This document shows, in pieces, positions 9,782 through 18,440 of a DNA stretch of 64,000 nt. This DNA comes from Aquimarina spinulae (GTDB lineage: Bacteria > Bacteroidota > Bacteroidia > Flavobacteriales > Flavobacteriaceae): the NCBI RefSeq assembly GCF_943373825.1, contig NZ_CALSBP010000002.1, forward strand, positions 2,531,501-2,595,500, in the 5' to 3' direction. The notes under the pieces were generated by a model. It was not told the origin of the DNA, did not search any database, and worked only from the letters and a program-made list of their open reading frames with translations. Positions within the stretch are counted from its first letter, which is position 1; each line of letters begins with the position of its first letter. Position numbers and translations under genes: made by a program.

Positions 9782-10534
9782 ATGTTAGAGATAAAGGATT
9801 TACACGCAAGTGTCGAAGGGAAAGAAATTTTAAAAGGTCTTAACCTAAATGTAAAAGCAGGAGAAATACACGCAATTATGGGTCCTAACGGTGCTGGAAA
9901 AAGTACATTGGCCAGTATTGTTGCAGGGAAAGAAGAATATGAAGTTACCAAGGGAGGAATCCTTTTGGAAGGAGAAGATATTGAAGAACTTGCAGCAGAA
10001 GAACGGGCTCATAAAGGAGTTTTTCTGTCGTTTCAATATCCAGTAGAAATTCCTGGCGTAACGGTAACTAATTTTATGAAAACCGCCATAAATGAAACAC
10101 GAAAAGCACAAGGTCTTGAAGAAATGCCTGCCAAAGACATGCTTAAAAAAATTCGTGAAAAATCTGAATTATTAGAAATCGATCGCAAATTCCTATCCCG
10201 TTCTCTTAATGAAGGATTCTCGGGTGGTGAGAAAAAGCGTAATGAAATTTTTCAGATGGCAATGATGGAACCTAAATTGGCAATCCTTGACGAAACAGAT
10301 TCTGGACTTGATATAGATGCTCTACGTATTGTAGCCAACGGAGTAAACAAACTGAAAAGCGAAGATAACGCTATTGTAGTAATTACTCACTATCAACGTT
10401 TGTTAGACCATATAATTCCAGATTTTGTACACGTATTATATGACGGTAAAATCGTAAAATCTGGTACCAAAGAATTAGCTTTAGAACTAGAAGAAAAAGG
10501 ATACGATTGGATTAAAGAAGAAATAAACGCATAA
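9782..10534 (+). CDS. sufC: Fe-S assembly ATPase SufC
   Basis: 250 residues. It is an ABC-type ATPase with Walker A GPNGAGKST (about 38-46), Q-loop SFQYP, signature FSGGEKKRNE, Walker B LAILDETDSGLD and switch His in ITHYQR. These are the features of SufC, including the SufC-specific DETDSGLD. It drives conformational change of the SufBC2D scaffold. It lies 3 bases before sufD. The short spacer before it (9751-9766) contains a small hairpin, TATCTC/GAGATA. Confidence 0.97.
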   Translation: MLEIKDLHASVEGKEILKGLNLNVKAGEIHAIMGPNGAGKSTLASIVAGKEEYEVTKGGILLEGEDIEELAAEERAHKGVFLSFQYPVEIPGVTVTNFMKTAINETRKAQGLEEMPAKDMLKKIREKSELLEIDRKFLSRSLNEGFSGGEKKRNEIFQMAMMEPKLAILDETDSGLDIDALRIVANGVNKLKSEDNAIVVITHYQRLLDHIIPDFVHVLYDGKIVKSGTKELALELEEKGYDWIKEEINA

Positions 10535-10537
10535 GAT

Positions 10538-11851
10538 ATGGAGTTGAAAGATAAACTAGTATCTTCTTTTTTGGCCTTTGAAAACATGGTAGATGTAGAT
10601 GCGGCTGTTCACGATATCAGAAGTCAAGCTATTAAAACTTTTGAAGAAAAAGGATTTCCTACCAAAAAAGAAGAAGCGTGGAAATATACCTCTCTAAATA
10701 CTGTATTAAAACATGATTACAGTATTTTTCCAAAAGAAGAAAATGCTTTAGATTTTAAGGATATAAAAAAGTACTTCCTTCATGATTTAGATACGTATAA
10801 AATTGTATTTATTGATGGTAAGTATTCGTCTCATTTATCTGAAACGACTCATGATAAAATCGATGTATGTTTAATGTCATCAGCATTAAGCAATGAAAAA
10901 TATCGATTAATCATTGAGAACTATTTTAACAAAGTAGCTCCTAAAGATGGGCTTACTTCTTTGAATACAGCTTTTTCTAGAGAAGGGGCTTATATTTATA
11001 TTCCAAAAAATAAGCTAGCCGATAAGCCTATACAGATTGTACACTTTTCTACAGGAAATGAAGCTGCACAAATGTTACAGCCTCGTAACTTGATTGTCGT
11101 TGGAGAAAATTCTCATGTGCAAATCATTGAGCGCCATCAGAGTTTAACAGATAATCCTGTTCTTACAAATGCTGTAACTGAAATTTTTGCAGATAAAAGA
11201 GCAATTGTTGATTACTATAAAATTCAGAATGATAATCAAAATGCTTCTTTGATTGATAATACGTATATCGAACAGCATGCGCAAAGTGTAGCATCTGTAC
11301 ATACTTTTGCTTTTGGGGGAAATATCACCAGAAACAACCTTAATTTCTATCAAAAAGGTGAAGGAATCGACTCTATACTTAATGGTATAACAATTATTGA
11401 AGGAAAGCAGCATGTAGATCACAATACTCTGGTACATCATACAGCACCAAATTGTGAAAGCCATCAGGATTATAAAGGTATTTTTGATGAAAAATCTACA
11501 GGGGTTTTTAATGGAAAAATTGTTGTAAATAAAGAAGCGCAAAAAACAAATGCTTTTCAGTCTAATAACAACATCTTATTAAGTGATAAAGCAACCATCA
11601 ATTCTAAGCCACAGTTAGAGATTTTTGCAGATGACGTAAAATGTTCACATGGTTGTACTATTGGGCAATTAGATGATAATGCGTTATTCTATATGAAATC
11701 CAGAGGTATCGGAGAAAAAGAAGCTAGAGCTTTATTAATGTATGCATTCGCAAACAATGTATTGTCTAGTGTAAAAATACCTCAGCTAAAAAGTAGAATT
11801 AATAAACTAATCGCTACGAAGCTTGGTGTAAACATTGGTTTTGATTTGTAA
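10538..11851 (+). CDS. sufD: Fe-S cluster assembly protein SufD
   Basis: 437 residues. It shares the SufB/SufD beta-helix core: YIYIPKNKLADKPIQIVHFS, HVQIIERHQSL, the NITRNNLNFYQKGEGID region and the C-terminal DDVKCSHGCTIGQLDDNALFYMKSRGI. KKEEAWKYTS near the N-terminus is typical of SufD. The product pairs with SufB in the scaffold and takes part in iron delivery. Translation is probably coupled to sufC (3-base spacer). A strong hairpin terminator follows at 11882. Confidence 0.96.
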   Translation: MELKDKLVSSFLAFENMVDVDAAVHDIRSQAIKTFEEKGFPTKKEEAWKYTSLNTVLKHDYSIFPKEENALDFKDIKKYFLHDLDTYKIVFIDGKYSSHLSETTHDKIDVCLMSSALSNEKYRLIIENYFNKVAPKDGLTSLNTAFSREGAYIYIPKNKLADKPIQIVHFSTGNEAAQMLQPRNLIVVGENSHVQIIERHQSLTDNPVLTNAVTEIFADKRAIVDYYKIQNDNQNASLIDNTYIEQHAQSVASVHTFAFGGNITRNNLNFYQKGEGIDSILNGITIIEGKQHVDHNTLVHHTAPNCESHQDYKGIFDEKSTGVFNGKIVVNKEAQKTNAFQSNNNILLSDKATINSKPQLEIFADDVKCSHGCTIGQLDDNALFYMKSRGIGEKEARALLMYAFANNVLSSVKIPQLKSRINKLIATKLGVNIGFDL

Positions 11852-11881
11852 AACAACTGTTTCAACAACAAACGATATTAG

Positions 11882-11911
11882 TAAAGCCAAATCTTATAGG
11901 ATTTGGCTTTA
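11882..11911. terminator. Hairpin terminator between sufD and the serine hydrolase
   Basis: A perfect 12-base stem (TAAAGCCAAATC with GATTTGGCTTTA, loop TTATAG) lies between the convergent ends of sufD (+) and the serine hydrolase (-). A T-rich stretch follows on the + strand, and the terminal A/T pairs could serve the other strand too. Confidence 0.8.
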
Positions 11912-11922
11912 GTGTTTTTATT

Positions 11923-13275
11923 TCACTCAATCGAATCAACCATATCCTTTAAAAACGTATTAAAATCTACTCCTGCATCTCCAATGAGTCCAAATCGTAC
12001 AATCACCAAATCTTTAGAAGGAATAATAAACACACGTTGTCCCTGAAATCCATTTGCAGAAAACATATCCCTTGGTGCATCTGGATAAAACCCTCCTTCA
12101 TTTAACCAAAAATGCCCTCCATAATCTCCTTCAGATGTAGGACTTGGTGTAGTCACATAGTCCACCCATGAAGGTTCAAAAATCTGCTCTCCGTTCCAAT
12201 TCCCTTTATGCATATATAACAATCCAAATTTACCCCAATCCCTTACTGTTGCCCAAGCATAAGAAGAGCCTACATAATTACCTGTCATATCAGTTTCTAT
12301 AAGCATAGAATTCATTCCTATTTTATCAATAAACTCTCGATATGGATAATCAAGATACTCCTGGTAGCTTTTGAATTGTTTTCTCAAAATCCCAGATAAC
12401 AAATTAGACACACCAGAAGAATAATACCAGTATTCATTGGGTTTGTAAATCGCTTTTTTATGTATTTGGGCAATGGTCATATCTTTATCTACATATAACA
12501 TTTTTGTAACATCAGAAATAGAGCCATAATCCTCATCCCATTCTAACCCACAATTCATTTGTAACAGATTATTAATTGTTATCTCTTTTCTTTTATCATT
12601 TTGCCATTCAGATACCGGGGCTTTATCATGTATGTTAATAGCTCCTTGTTTTTGTAACACTCCGTAAACCGTAGAGAGAACACTTTTGGTCATAGACCAT
12701 CCCAGCAACTTAGAATCTTTATCTAATCCATCTATATATTTCTCGGCAATAATCTGATCTTTATAAAGTACAAGAACAGCTCTTGTTTTCTTTATATACT
12801 CCCCATTCGAATCAAAAATTGAAGCAACAGTTCTATTTACCTTATCATAATCTACTGTAGTAAAAACTGTGTCTTTTTGTTCTAATTCGCCATATGGATA
12901 TGGCTGTCCCGTTTCTATTTTAGTTCTATGTGGTATTAAAACAGGTGTGTTTTCATCAAAATCATCGTCAATGAGAACACTCCCTAATCCTTCTCTATAA
13001 ATCGCTTTTCTCTCTTTAAGTCCAAAAACAGAGGCAATAGATGTTTTGTTTTTCAAATTTACCTCATCATCTGCCAGATCAACCGGAGCAAAATTATTGT
13101 CATTTAAATCTGTAAACTCTAAAGTTCTATTTGCAATAAAAACCGATGAATTCATATGCTTTGCAGAATATCCTGTTAGAATTGTAAGTTTTGGGTAATT
13201 CAGCACAAATGCAATACAAATTCCTGCAAATAGAATAAGAAATGTAATCCCAATAATTTTTTTAAGTCGTTTCAT
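11923..13275 (-). CDS. Membrane-anchored serine hydrolase (class C beta-lactamase fold)
   Basis: 450 residues with one N-terminal hydrophobic helix (about 6-27, IIGITFLILFAGICIAFVL) that is either an uncleaved anchor or a signal peptide. The catalytic SxxK motif is SMTK (Ser194-Lys197) and the Tyr motif is YYSSGVS; both belong to the beta-lactamase/D-aminopeptidase family. The 190 residues before the catalytic Ser are longer than in a minimal class C enzyme. The gene is inverted between sufD and sufS and so interrupts the usual suf gene order. It is probably an esterase or peptidase acting in the periplasm; substrate unknown, and there is no reason to call it a resistance gene. Confidence 0.85.
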   Translation of the reverse strand: MKRLKKIIGITFLILFAGICIAFVLNYPKLTILTGYSAKHMNSSVFIANRTLEFTDLNDNNFAPVDLADDEVNLKNKTSIASVFGLKERKAIYREGLGSVLIDDDFDENTPVLIPHRTKIETGQPYPYGELEQKDTVFTTVDYDKVNRTVASIFDSNGEYIKKTRAVLVLYKDQIIAEKYIDGLDKDSKLLGWSMTKSVLSTVYGVLQKQGAINIHDKAPVSEWQNDKRKEITINNLLQMNCGLEWDEDYGSISDVTKMLYVDKDMTIAQIHKKAIYKPNEYWYYSSGVSNLLSGILRKQFKSYQEYLDYPYREFIDKIGMNSMLIETDMTGNYVGSSYAWATVRDWGKFGLLYMHKGNWNGEQIFEPSWVDYVTTPSPTSEGDYGGHFWLNEGGFYPDAPRDMFSANGFQGQRVFIIPSKDLVIVRFGLIGDAGVDFNTFLKDMVDSIE

Positions 13276-13330
13276 TATAAAAAGGGTTAAATCATTCTAA
13301 AAATAAACAATCCTAATTAGAAATACTTAC

Positions 13331-13338
13331 TACTTTTG
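13331..13338 (+). promoter_or_regulatory. -7 box for sufS; fixes its start
   Basis: TACTTTTG is an exact TAnnTTTG match 15 bases before ATG 13354. The in-frame TTG at 13336 overlaps this box and would lie upstream of the transcript, so the downstream ATG is the real start. No clear -33 element was seen. Confidence 0.6.
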
Positions 13339-13353
13339 CAGAAAGAAATTGAT

Positions 13354-14568
13354 ATGTTAGATGTACAGAAAATACGAGACGATTTCCCAATACTTACCAG
13401 AGAAGTAAACGGAAAACCTTTGGTATATTTTGATAATGCGGCCACATCTCAAACACCGCAGGTAGTTATAGATGCTATTGTAGCTTATTATAGTAGCTAT
13501 AATGCGAATATTCATCGAGGTGTTCACACCTTATCACAAGAAGCAACAGATGCATACGAAATCGCCCGTAAGAAAATACAGGAGCATTTTGGTGCAAAAC
13601 ACGCTCATGAGATTATTCTCACTTCGGGAACAACTCATAGTATTAATATTATTGCTACCGGCTTTACCTCTCTTCTTTCTAAAGGTGATGAAATTATCGT
13701 TTCGGCATTAGAACATCATTCTAATATTGTACCGTGGCAAATGCTATGTGAACGTACTGGGGCTATTCTTAAGGTCATCCCAATGAATGAAGATGGTGAA
13801 TTAGTAATGAATGTATATGACCAATTACTTTCTAACAGAACTAAACTTGTTTTTACAAATCATATCTCTAATGCATTAGGAACTATAAACCCTATTGAAG
13901 AAATTATTGAAAAAGCGCATAATGTAGGTGCAGCTGTATTGATCGATGGTGCACAAGCTTGCCCTCATGTCAAACCAGATGTTAAGGCTTTGGATGTAGA
14001 TTTTTATGTTGCCTCTGCACACAAACTTTGTGGACCTACAGGAGTAGGTATGCTTTACGGAAAAGAAGAGTGGCTAAACAAACTACCTCCCTATCAAGGT
14101 GGTGGAGAAATGATCGAACAAGTTACTTTTGAAAAAACCACCTATGCCGGTTTACCCCATAAGTTTGAAGCCGGAACTCCTAATATCTGTGGTGGTATCG
14201 CTTTTGGAGTAGCACTTGATTATATGAATAGTATTGGTTTTGACAGTATTGCTGCATATGAGAATGAACTTCTTGAATACGGTACACAAAAATTATTAGA
14301 AATTGAAGAGCTAAAAATCTATGGTACCTCTAAAAACAAAACTTCTGTTATCTCTTTCAATTTAGATAATATCCATCCTTATGATGTAGGAACTATTGTA
14401 GATAAACTTGGTATTGCAGTACGTACAGGACATCATTGCGCACAACCCATCATGGATTTTTATAAAATACCAGGAACAGTCCGTGCTTCTTTTTCATTCT
14501 ATAACACTAAAGAGGAAATTGATGCTTTGGTTGAAGCCGTTAAAAAAGCCAAGATCATGCTTTCGTAA
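13354..14568 (+). CDS. sufS: Cysteine desulfurase SufS
   Basis: 404 residues from the ATG at 13354 (start chosen because the promoter box overlaps the alternative TTG). It is a PLP-dependent group II desulfurase: the Schiff-base Lys is in SAHKLCGPTG, the PLP-binding His in LEHHSNIVPW, and the active-site Cys in RTGHHCAQP near the C-terminus, with the short loop typical of SufS that needs SufE as sulfur acceptor. It releases sulfur from cysteine for cluster assembly. It has its own promoter because the inverted serine hydrolase separates it from sufABCD. Confidence 0.97.
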   Translation: MLDVQKIRDDFPILTREVNGKPLVYFDNAATSQTPQVVIDAIVAYYSSYNANIHRGVHTLSQEATDAYEIARKKIQEHFGAKHAHEIILTSGTTHSINIIATGFTSLLSKGDEIIVSALEHHSNIVPWQMLCERTGAILKVIPMNEDGELVMNVYDQLLSNRTKLVFTNHISNALGTINPIEEIIEKAHNVGAAVLIDGAQACPHVKPDVKALDVDFYVASAHKLCGPTGVGMLYGKEEWLNKLPPYQGGGEMIEQVTFEKTTYAGLPHKFEAGTPNICGGIAFGVALDYMNSIGFDSIAAYENELLEYGTQKLLEIEELKIYGTSKNKTSVISFNLDNIHPYDVGTIVDKLGIAVRTGHHCAQPIMDFYKIPGTVRASFSFYNTKEEIDALVEAVKKAKIMLS

Positions 14569-14584
14569 ATTATTTTTTATACCA

Positions 14585-14640
14585 TTTGGTTTTGTTCAAC
14601 GTTATTTAATTACCATATAACGTATTACACAAAACAACCA
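14585..14640 (+). repeat. Imperfect inverted repeat before the DUF4377 gene
   Basis: The gap after sufS holds an outer pair TTGGTTTTGT / ACAAAACAACC and an inner pair ACGTTAT / ATAACGT, together forming a bulged stem-loop that ends a few bases before the next ATG. There is no U-tract after it, so it looks more like a leader structure or operator than a terminator. The outer pairing is not perfect. Confidence 0.4.
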
Positions 14641-14644
14641 ATCT

Positions 14645-15355
14645 ATGAGCAAGTTTTTTTCCTTATTAAGTATCGTTATTTTATTTTCTTCATGCCAGGA
14701 AACCAAACGAGTATTTATAGCAAATACTCTGGTAGATTGTGTTGGTGTTGGCCCTCAAAAATGCATGTTGTATAAAGAAAACCTAACCGATAAATGGACT
14801 TATTTTTATGATACAATCGAGGGTTTTGAATATGAAGATGGATACAATTACCAAATTGAAGTTGCCATTACCAAAATAGAAAATCCTCTGGCTGATGGTT
14901 CCTCATTACACTATACTCTGGTTAAAATAATATCAAAAGAAAAAAATCAATCTGTAGCTCAAAACATCCCTGTAAAGCATAAAAAACCCCAAGGCAACAT
15001 AGTCGATATCGAATATCAGGCACTCTCTAGAGGTTCTTTTTTTCAAATCAGAATCAATAAAGATCGTATTGAAAAAACTACCGATAGAAACTTAAAAAAT
15101 AGTGTTTCGAAAAAATGCTCAAAAAAAGATTGGGCCACTATTACTTCACTTCTGGAAACTATAGATATTGATAAAATAAGTGAGCTAAAAGCACCTACAG
15201 AAAAAAGACTCTATGATGGCGCTGCGCATGCACAGCTAAAAATCATTTCTTCTACCAAAACGTTTGTTTCGAATGGTTTTGATCATGGATATCCTCCTCA
15301 AGAAATACAAGAATTAGTTAATACTATGCTATCATTGACAGAAAGTATTGAATAG
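14645..15355 (+). CDS. DUF4377-type lipoprotein between sufS and sufE
   Basis: 236 residues with a lipoprotein signal (lipobox ILFSSC, Cys17). The first half (about 22-100) fits DUF4377: VFIANTLVDCVGVGPQKCML, W-x-Y-F-Y-D-x-I-E-G-F-x-Y-E-x-G-Y-x-Y. The second half (about 115-236), with basic SKKCSKKDWATITSLLETI and then AHAQLKIIS, is a further small domain I do not recognise with certainty. It is the second envelope lipoprotein embedded in this suf region. The sufE promoter lies at its 3' end (15348-15378), so sufE can be expressed independently. Function unknown. Confidence 0.75.
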   Translation: MSKFFSLLSIVILFSSCQETKRVFIANTLVDCVGVGPQKCMLYKENLTDKWTYFYDTIEGFEYEDGYNYQIEVAITKIENPLADGSSLHYTLVKIISKEKNQSVAQNIPVKHKKPQGNIVDIEYQALSRGSFFQIRINKDRIEKTTDRNLKNSVSKKCSKKDWATITSLLETIDIDKISELKAPTEKRLYDGAAHAQLKIISSTKTFVSNGFDHGYPPQEIQELVNTMLSLTESIE

Positions 15356-15378
15356 CAATTATTCTTGTTGTATTTTTG
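15348..15378 (+). promoter_or_regulatory. sufE promoter (-33 TTG, -7 TATTTTTG)
   Basis: TTG at 15348-15350 and TATTTTTG at 15371-15378 are separated by 20 bases, a textbook Bacteroidetes primary-sigma promoter. It lies 17 bases before ATG 15396 and overlaps the end of the upstream gene. An apparent longer ORF starting at TTG 15348 is thus an artefact: that TTG is the -33 element. Confidence 0.7.
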
Positions 15379-15395
15379 TTGAAAATTTGTACGTA

Positions 15396-15818
15396 ATGAC
15401 AATACAAGAAATTCAGGAAGAAATTGTTGATGAATTTAGCATGTTTGATGATTGGATGCAACGATATGAATACATGATTGAGTTAGGAAAATCACTACCT
15501 CTTATTGAAGAAAAATATAAAACAGACGACAATATCATAAAAGGATGCCAGAGTAAAGTATGGGTACACGCCGAAATGAAAAATGATAAAGTTGAATTTA
15601 CTGCGGATAGCGATGCCATTATTACCAAAGGTATCATTGCAATATTGATCCGTGTTTTTTCTGGTCAACACCCTTTGGCTATTATTGAGGCTGATACCGA
15701 TTTTATTGATGAAATTGGCTTAAAAGAGCATTTATCCCCAACACGTGCTAATGGTTTGGTAAGTATGATTAAGCAGTTAAAAATGTATGCTATCGCTTAT
15801 CAAACACAATTGAATTAA
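15396..15818 (+). CDS. sufE: Sulfur acceptor SufE
   Basis: 140 residues from ATG 15396. The conserved Cys that takes the persulfide from SufS is in IKGCQSKVWV, and EEIVDEFSMFDDWMQRYEYMIELGKSLP is the classic SufE N-terminus. The C-terminal EHLSPTRANGLVSMI is also diagnostic. SufE stimulates SufS and hands sulfur to the SufBCD scaffold. The start was chosen from the promoter at 15348-15378 and from homology. Confidence 0.96.
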   Translation: MTIQEIQEEIVDEFSMFDDWMQRYEYMIELGKSLPLIEEKYKTDDNIIKGCQSKVWVHAEMKNDKVEFTADSDAIITKGIIAILIRVFSGQHPLAIIEADTDFIDEIGLKEHLSPTRANGLVSMIKQLKMYAIAYQTQLN

Positions 15819-15868
15819 ATCAATTTTTATCGTACAATGCTTATTAAAGCAATATTAAAACTAAAAAA

Positions 15869-16195
15869 ATGAGTGAAACCACTATAGATACAAACGACTT
15901 AGGAGAAAAGATTGTAAGAGTACTAAAAACCATTTATGATCCCGAAATTCCGGTTGATATATATGAACTAGGGTTAATCTATGATGTCTTTGTTAATGAG
16001 GACTATGATGTAAAAATCCTAATGACACTTACTTCTCCCAACTGTCCGGTAGCAGAGTCCCTTCCTGAAGAGATTCGAGAAAAAGTAAAGTCTCTTGATG
16101 CAGTAAATGATGTAGAAATGGAGCTTACTTTTGATCCGCCATGGTCACAAGATTTAATGAGTGAAGAAGCAAAATTAGAACTGGGCATGCTGTAA
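15869..16195 (+). CDS. sufT: SUF-associated DUF59/MIP18-type protein (SufT-like)
   Basis: 108 residues forming a single DUF59/MIP18 domain: TIYDPEIPVDIYELGLIYDV at the N-terminus, LTSPNCPVAESLPEEI with the conserved Cys, and the C-terminal ELTFDPPWSQDLMSEEAKLELGML. These proteins help Fe-S cluster transfer to target proteins. It lies 50 bases downstream of sufE. The symbol follows common use for DUF59 proteins of SUF operons; a PaaD/MIP18 name would also do. Confidence 0.9.
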   Translation: MSETTIDTNDLGEKIVRVLKTIYDPEIPVDIYELGLIYDVFVNEDYDVKILMTLTSPNCPVAESLPEEIREKVKSLDAVNDVEMELTFDPPWSQDLMSEEAKLELGML

Positions 16196-16247
16196 CTGAT
16201 ACTACAATCATTTTGGAATAGCTTTCTAAAATAAATAAGCAAGGAAA

Positions 16248-16685
16248 ATGAATCCTGAACATTATAGTAAATTAGAAAGAATGTATTTGCAGGCCAATAT
16301 TAATACTGCACTCTATGATACTACTACAGTTAAAATTTCTGAAGGGTTAGCGCAAATCGAACTTAAAATTTCGGAAAAGTATTTTCATGCATTAGGAGCA
16401 ATACATGGTTCTGTCTATTTTAAATTGCTCGATGATTCTGCTTTTTTTGCAGTAAATTCTATTATAAAAGATGTTTTTGTCCTTACTACTTCGTTCAATA
16501 TTAATCTAATACGACCTGTTGATAAAGGAATAATTACAGCAGTTGGAAAAATAAAATTTAAATCCAAAAACCTGTTTGTTGCAGAATCAACATTATACAA
16601 TGAAGACGGTAAAGAAGTTGCATTTGGAACCGGAAATTTTGCAAAAAGCAAAATAGGGCTTTCAGAAAAAATAGGGTATAAATAG
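16248..16685 (+). CDS. PaaI-type hotdog thioesterase
   Basis: 145 residues with a single hotdog domain. HALGAIHGSVYFKLLDDSAFFAVNS carries the HGG-like motif at the start of the long central helix (here HGS, with LDDSAFFA in place of the more usual LAD-x-A), and TTSFNINLIRPV is the following strand. Members hydrolyse acyl-CoA or similar thioesters as dimers or tetramers in the cytosol. It lies 52 bases after the DUF59 gene on the same strand, so it may be the end of the suf transcript. The substrate cannot be inferred. Confidence 0.85.
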   Translation: MNPEHYSKLERMYLQANINTALYDTTTVKISEGLAQIELKISEKYFHALGAIHGSVYFKLLDDSAFFAVNSIIKDVFVLTTSFNINLIRPVDKGIITAVGKIKFKSKNLFVAESTLYNEDGKEVAFGTGNFAKSKIGLSEKIGYK

Positions 16686-17067
16686 TTTTTTTATAAAAAG
16701 AAATAAAGCTTTATAATGCTACTTCCTTTGTTCTTTTTAAAGCATTTTTCCTTCAAGAAATTAATTCTTAAATTATCTACTTCACTTATATACTCATGTT
16801 TCTGTGATATATAATCTCGTCTTCATTCTTTTACAGATATTTTACTGTTTTTAAAATCTTTTGGTACTAAAAAGGATTCTGTGCTATGCAATTATCGATA
16901 ATTTAACCATTGATCAATTACCTCTTACTATCTGTCAATTACTGAAACAAATATCTTCAAAAGCATTTTATGTTTGTGTTAAAAACTTAGTTAGTTATGC
17001 TAGCTTTTTATCACACAACCTTTTTAACTCTTGTGATATATGAATCAATTTTAAAGTAAACTAGATT
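16686..17067. other. Intergenic gap before the sensor kinase
   Basis: 382 bases, AT-rich. The only signal I can support is an exact -7 box, TATGTTTG, at 16969-16976, about 90 bases before the kinase start, without a clear -33. A 60-codon TTG-started frame in this gap has no family features and no ribosome site, so it is not called. Confidence 0.4.
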
Positions 17068-18270
17068 ATGATCAATCTAAAAAAACACCTTAGTTTAAAC
17101 CAAGATCAGTTTGAAGATATTTTAGTGTATTTTTCAAAATCACTTTTGGGTAAAAAAGATGAAGAAGCAATTCTTTGGGATCTAGCTAAAAACTGTATTT
17201 CTAAATTGGGTTTTATAGATTGTGTTATTTATCTGATAGATCAAAAAAATAAATCATTAGTTCAAAAAGCGGCTTATGGTGCTAAAAATCCTAAAGATTA
17301 TTTGGTATACAATCCCGTAGAAATCAAATTAGGAGAAGGTATTACAGGAAGCGTTGCTGTTTCTGGAAATGCCGAAATTATTTATGACACTTCTAAGGAT
17401 CCTAGATATATTGTTGATGATGACAAGCGTTTATCAGAGATAACAGTGCCCATTACAACTGATAATGTTATTTATGGAGTTATTGATTGTGAGCATCCTG
17501 ATAAAGGTTTTTTTACAAATCAACATCTAAAAATGTTGTCTGCTATCGCTTCAATTTGTGCAATAAAAATTAAAAGCGTTAGAGATACTAATGCTCTACT
17601 AAAAGAGCAGCAAAACTTGCTACAGCTTAAAGAGGAAATGCTTGATTTAAAATTAAGGGTTTTTAAATCTCAAATGAACCCCCATTTTGTATTTAACGCT
17701 CTCAATGCTATTCAATATTTTATTGTTTCAGAAAACAAAAAAACAGCTTTACAGTATTTATCTGTTTTTAGTAAACTTATACGATTTTATTTAACTCATT
17801 TAGAAAAAGAAACTGTTGATTTAACTGAAGAAATTACTATGCTTAATTGGTATCTAAAACTTCAAAAACTACGCTATAATAATACATTTGATTATAGTAT
17901 TTCTTTTAATCAAAAGTCTTCTAAGCATTTAAAAGTAAAAATTCCTTCATTTATTTTACAAACTTTATTTGAAAACCTAATAGAGCATGCGGTCCATAAT
18001 CAGCATAAAAATCAAACTATAAATATAATTTTTGACATAAACCCAAACAACATTATTGTAAACATACATTATAACTATGCTTCTGAAAGTATTGACAAAA
18101 TCAGATATACACCAGAATATAGAAAACAAATTGTAAAATGCCTGGACCTTATCAGATCTGTAAACAGGATTAAAAAGTATAAGATTAAGAAAAAAGTAGT
18201 CCCTATTCTTAATACTAAAAAGAACATTTTTGGTAATAAAATTACTTTAACTTTACCAAACATCGAATAG
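17068..18270 (+). CDS. GAF-domain LytS-type sensor histidine kinase with degenerate ATPase
   Basis: 400 residues, no signal peptide and no membrane helix, hence cytosolic. A GAF domain (about 25-170; LGEGITGSVAVSG, VPITTDNVIYGVIDCEHP) is followed by a short coiled segment (about 175-198) and the His_kinase domain with the phospho-acceptor site FKSQMNPHFVFNALNAIQ (His206). The N-box is recognisable (FENLIEHAVHN, about 301-311), but the expected DNG and GxGL glycine boxes are missing: the last 90 residues are Lys/Ile-rich (IKKYKIKKKVV) with no glycine motif. ATP binding may be weak or absent. It is followed after 170 bases by its probable partner regulator. Confidence 0.85.
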   Translation: MINLKKHLSLNQDQFEDILVYFSKSLLGKKDEEAILWDLAKNCISKLGFIDCVIYLIDQKNKSLVQKAAYGAKNPKDYLVYNPVEIKLGEGITGSVAVSGNAEIIYDTSKDPRYIVDDDKRLSEITVPITTDNVIYGVIDCEHPDKGFFTNQHLKMLSAIASICAIKIKSVRDTNALLKEQQNLLQLKEEMLDLKLRVFKSQMNPHFVFNALNAIQYFIVSENKKTALQYLSVFSKLIRFYLTHLEKETVDLTEEITMLNWYLKLQKLRYNNTFDYSISFNQKSSKHLKVKIPSFILQTLFENLIEHAVHNQHKNQTINIIFDINPNNIIVNIHYNYASESIDKIRYTPEYRKQIVKCLDLIRSVNRIKKYKIKKKVVPILNTKKNIFGNKITLTLPNIE

Positions 18271-18440
18271 GCTCTGCAGATCAATATACTTTTAATCAGG
18301 TTATTGGTCAGAAAAATTTAAATTTCATTTTTCAAAAAAGAGAATTATCTAATTTGTGAAGTGATGGATAATGATTAGGGATAAAACGCTTCAAATTCTA
18401 GAAATATCATGACACCTATTCTTTAAAATATATTCATAGT

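Noticed and set aside
11923..13275. Calling the serine hydrolase a beta-lactamase resistance gene
   Set aside because: Only the shared SxxK fold supports this; the family is broad and the long N-terminal part and context do not point to antibiotic hydrolysis.
16861..17043. A 60-codon TTG-started frame before the sensor kinase
   Set aside because: No signal peptide, domain or ribosome site; composition like non-coding AT-rich DNA; the frame overlaps the probable kinase promoter.
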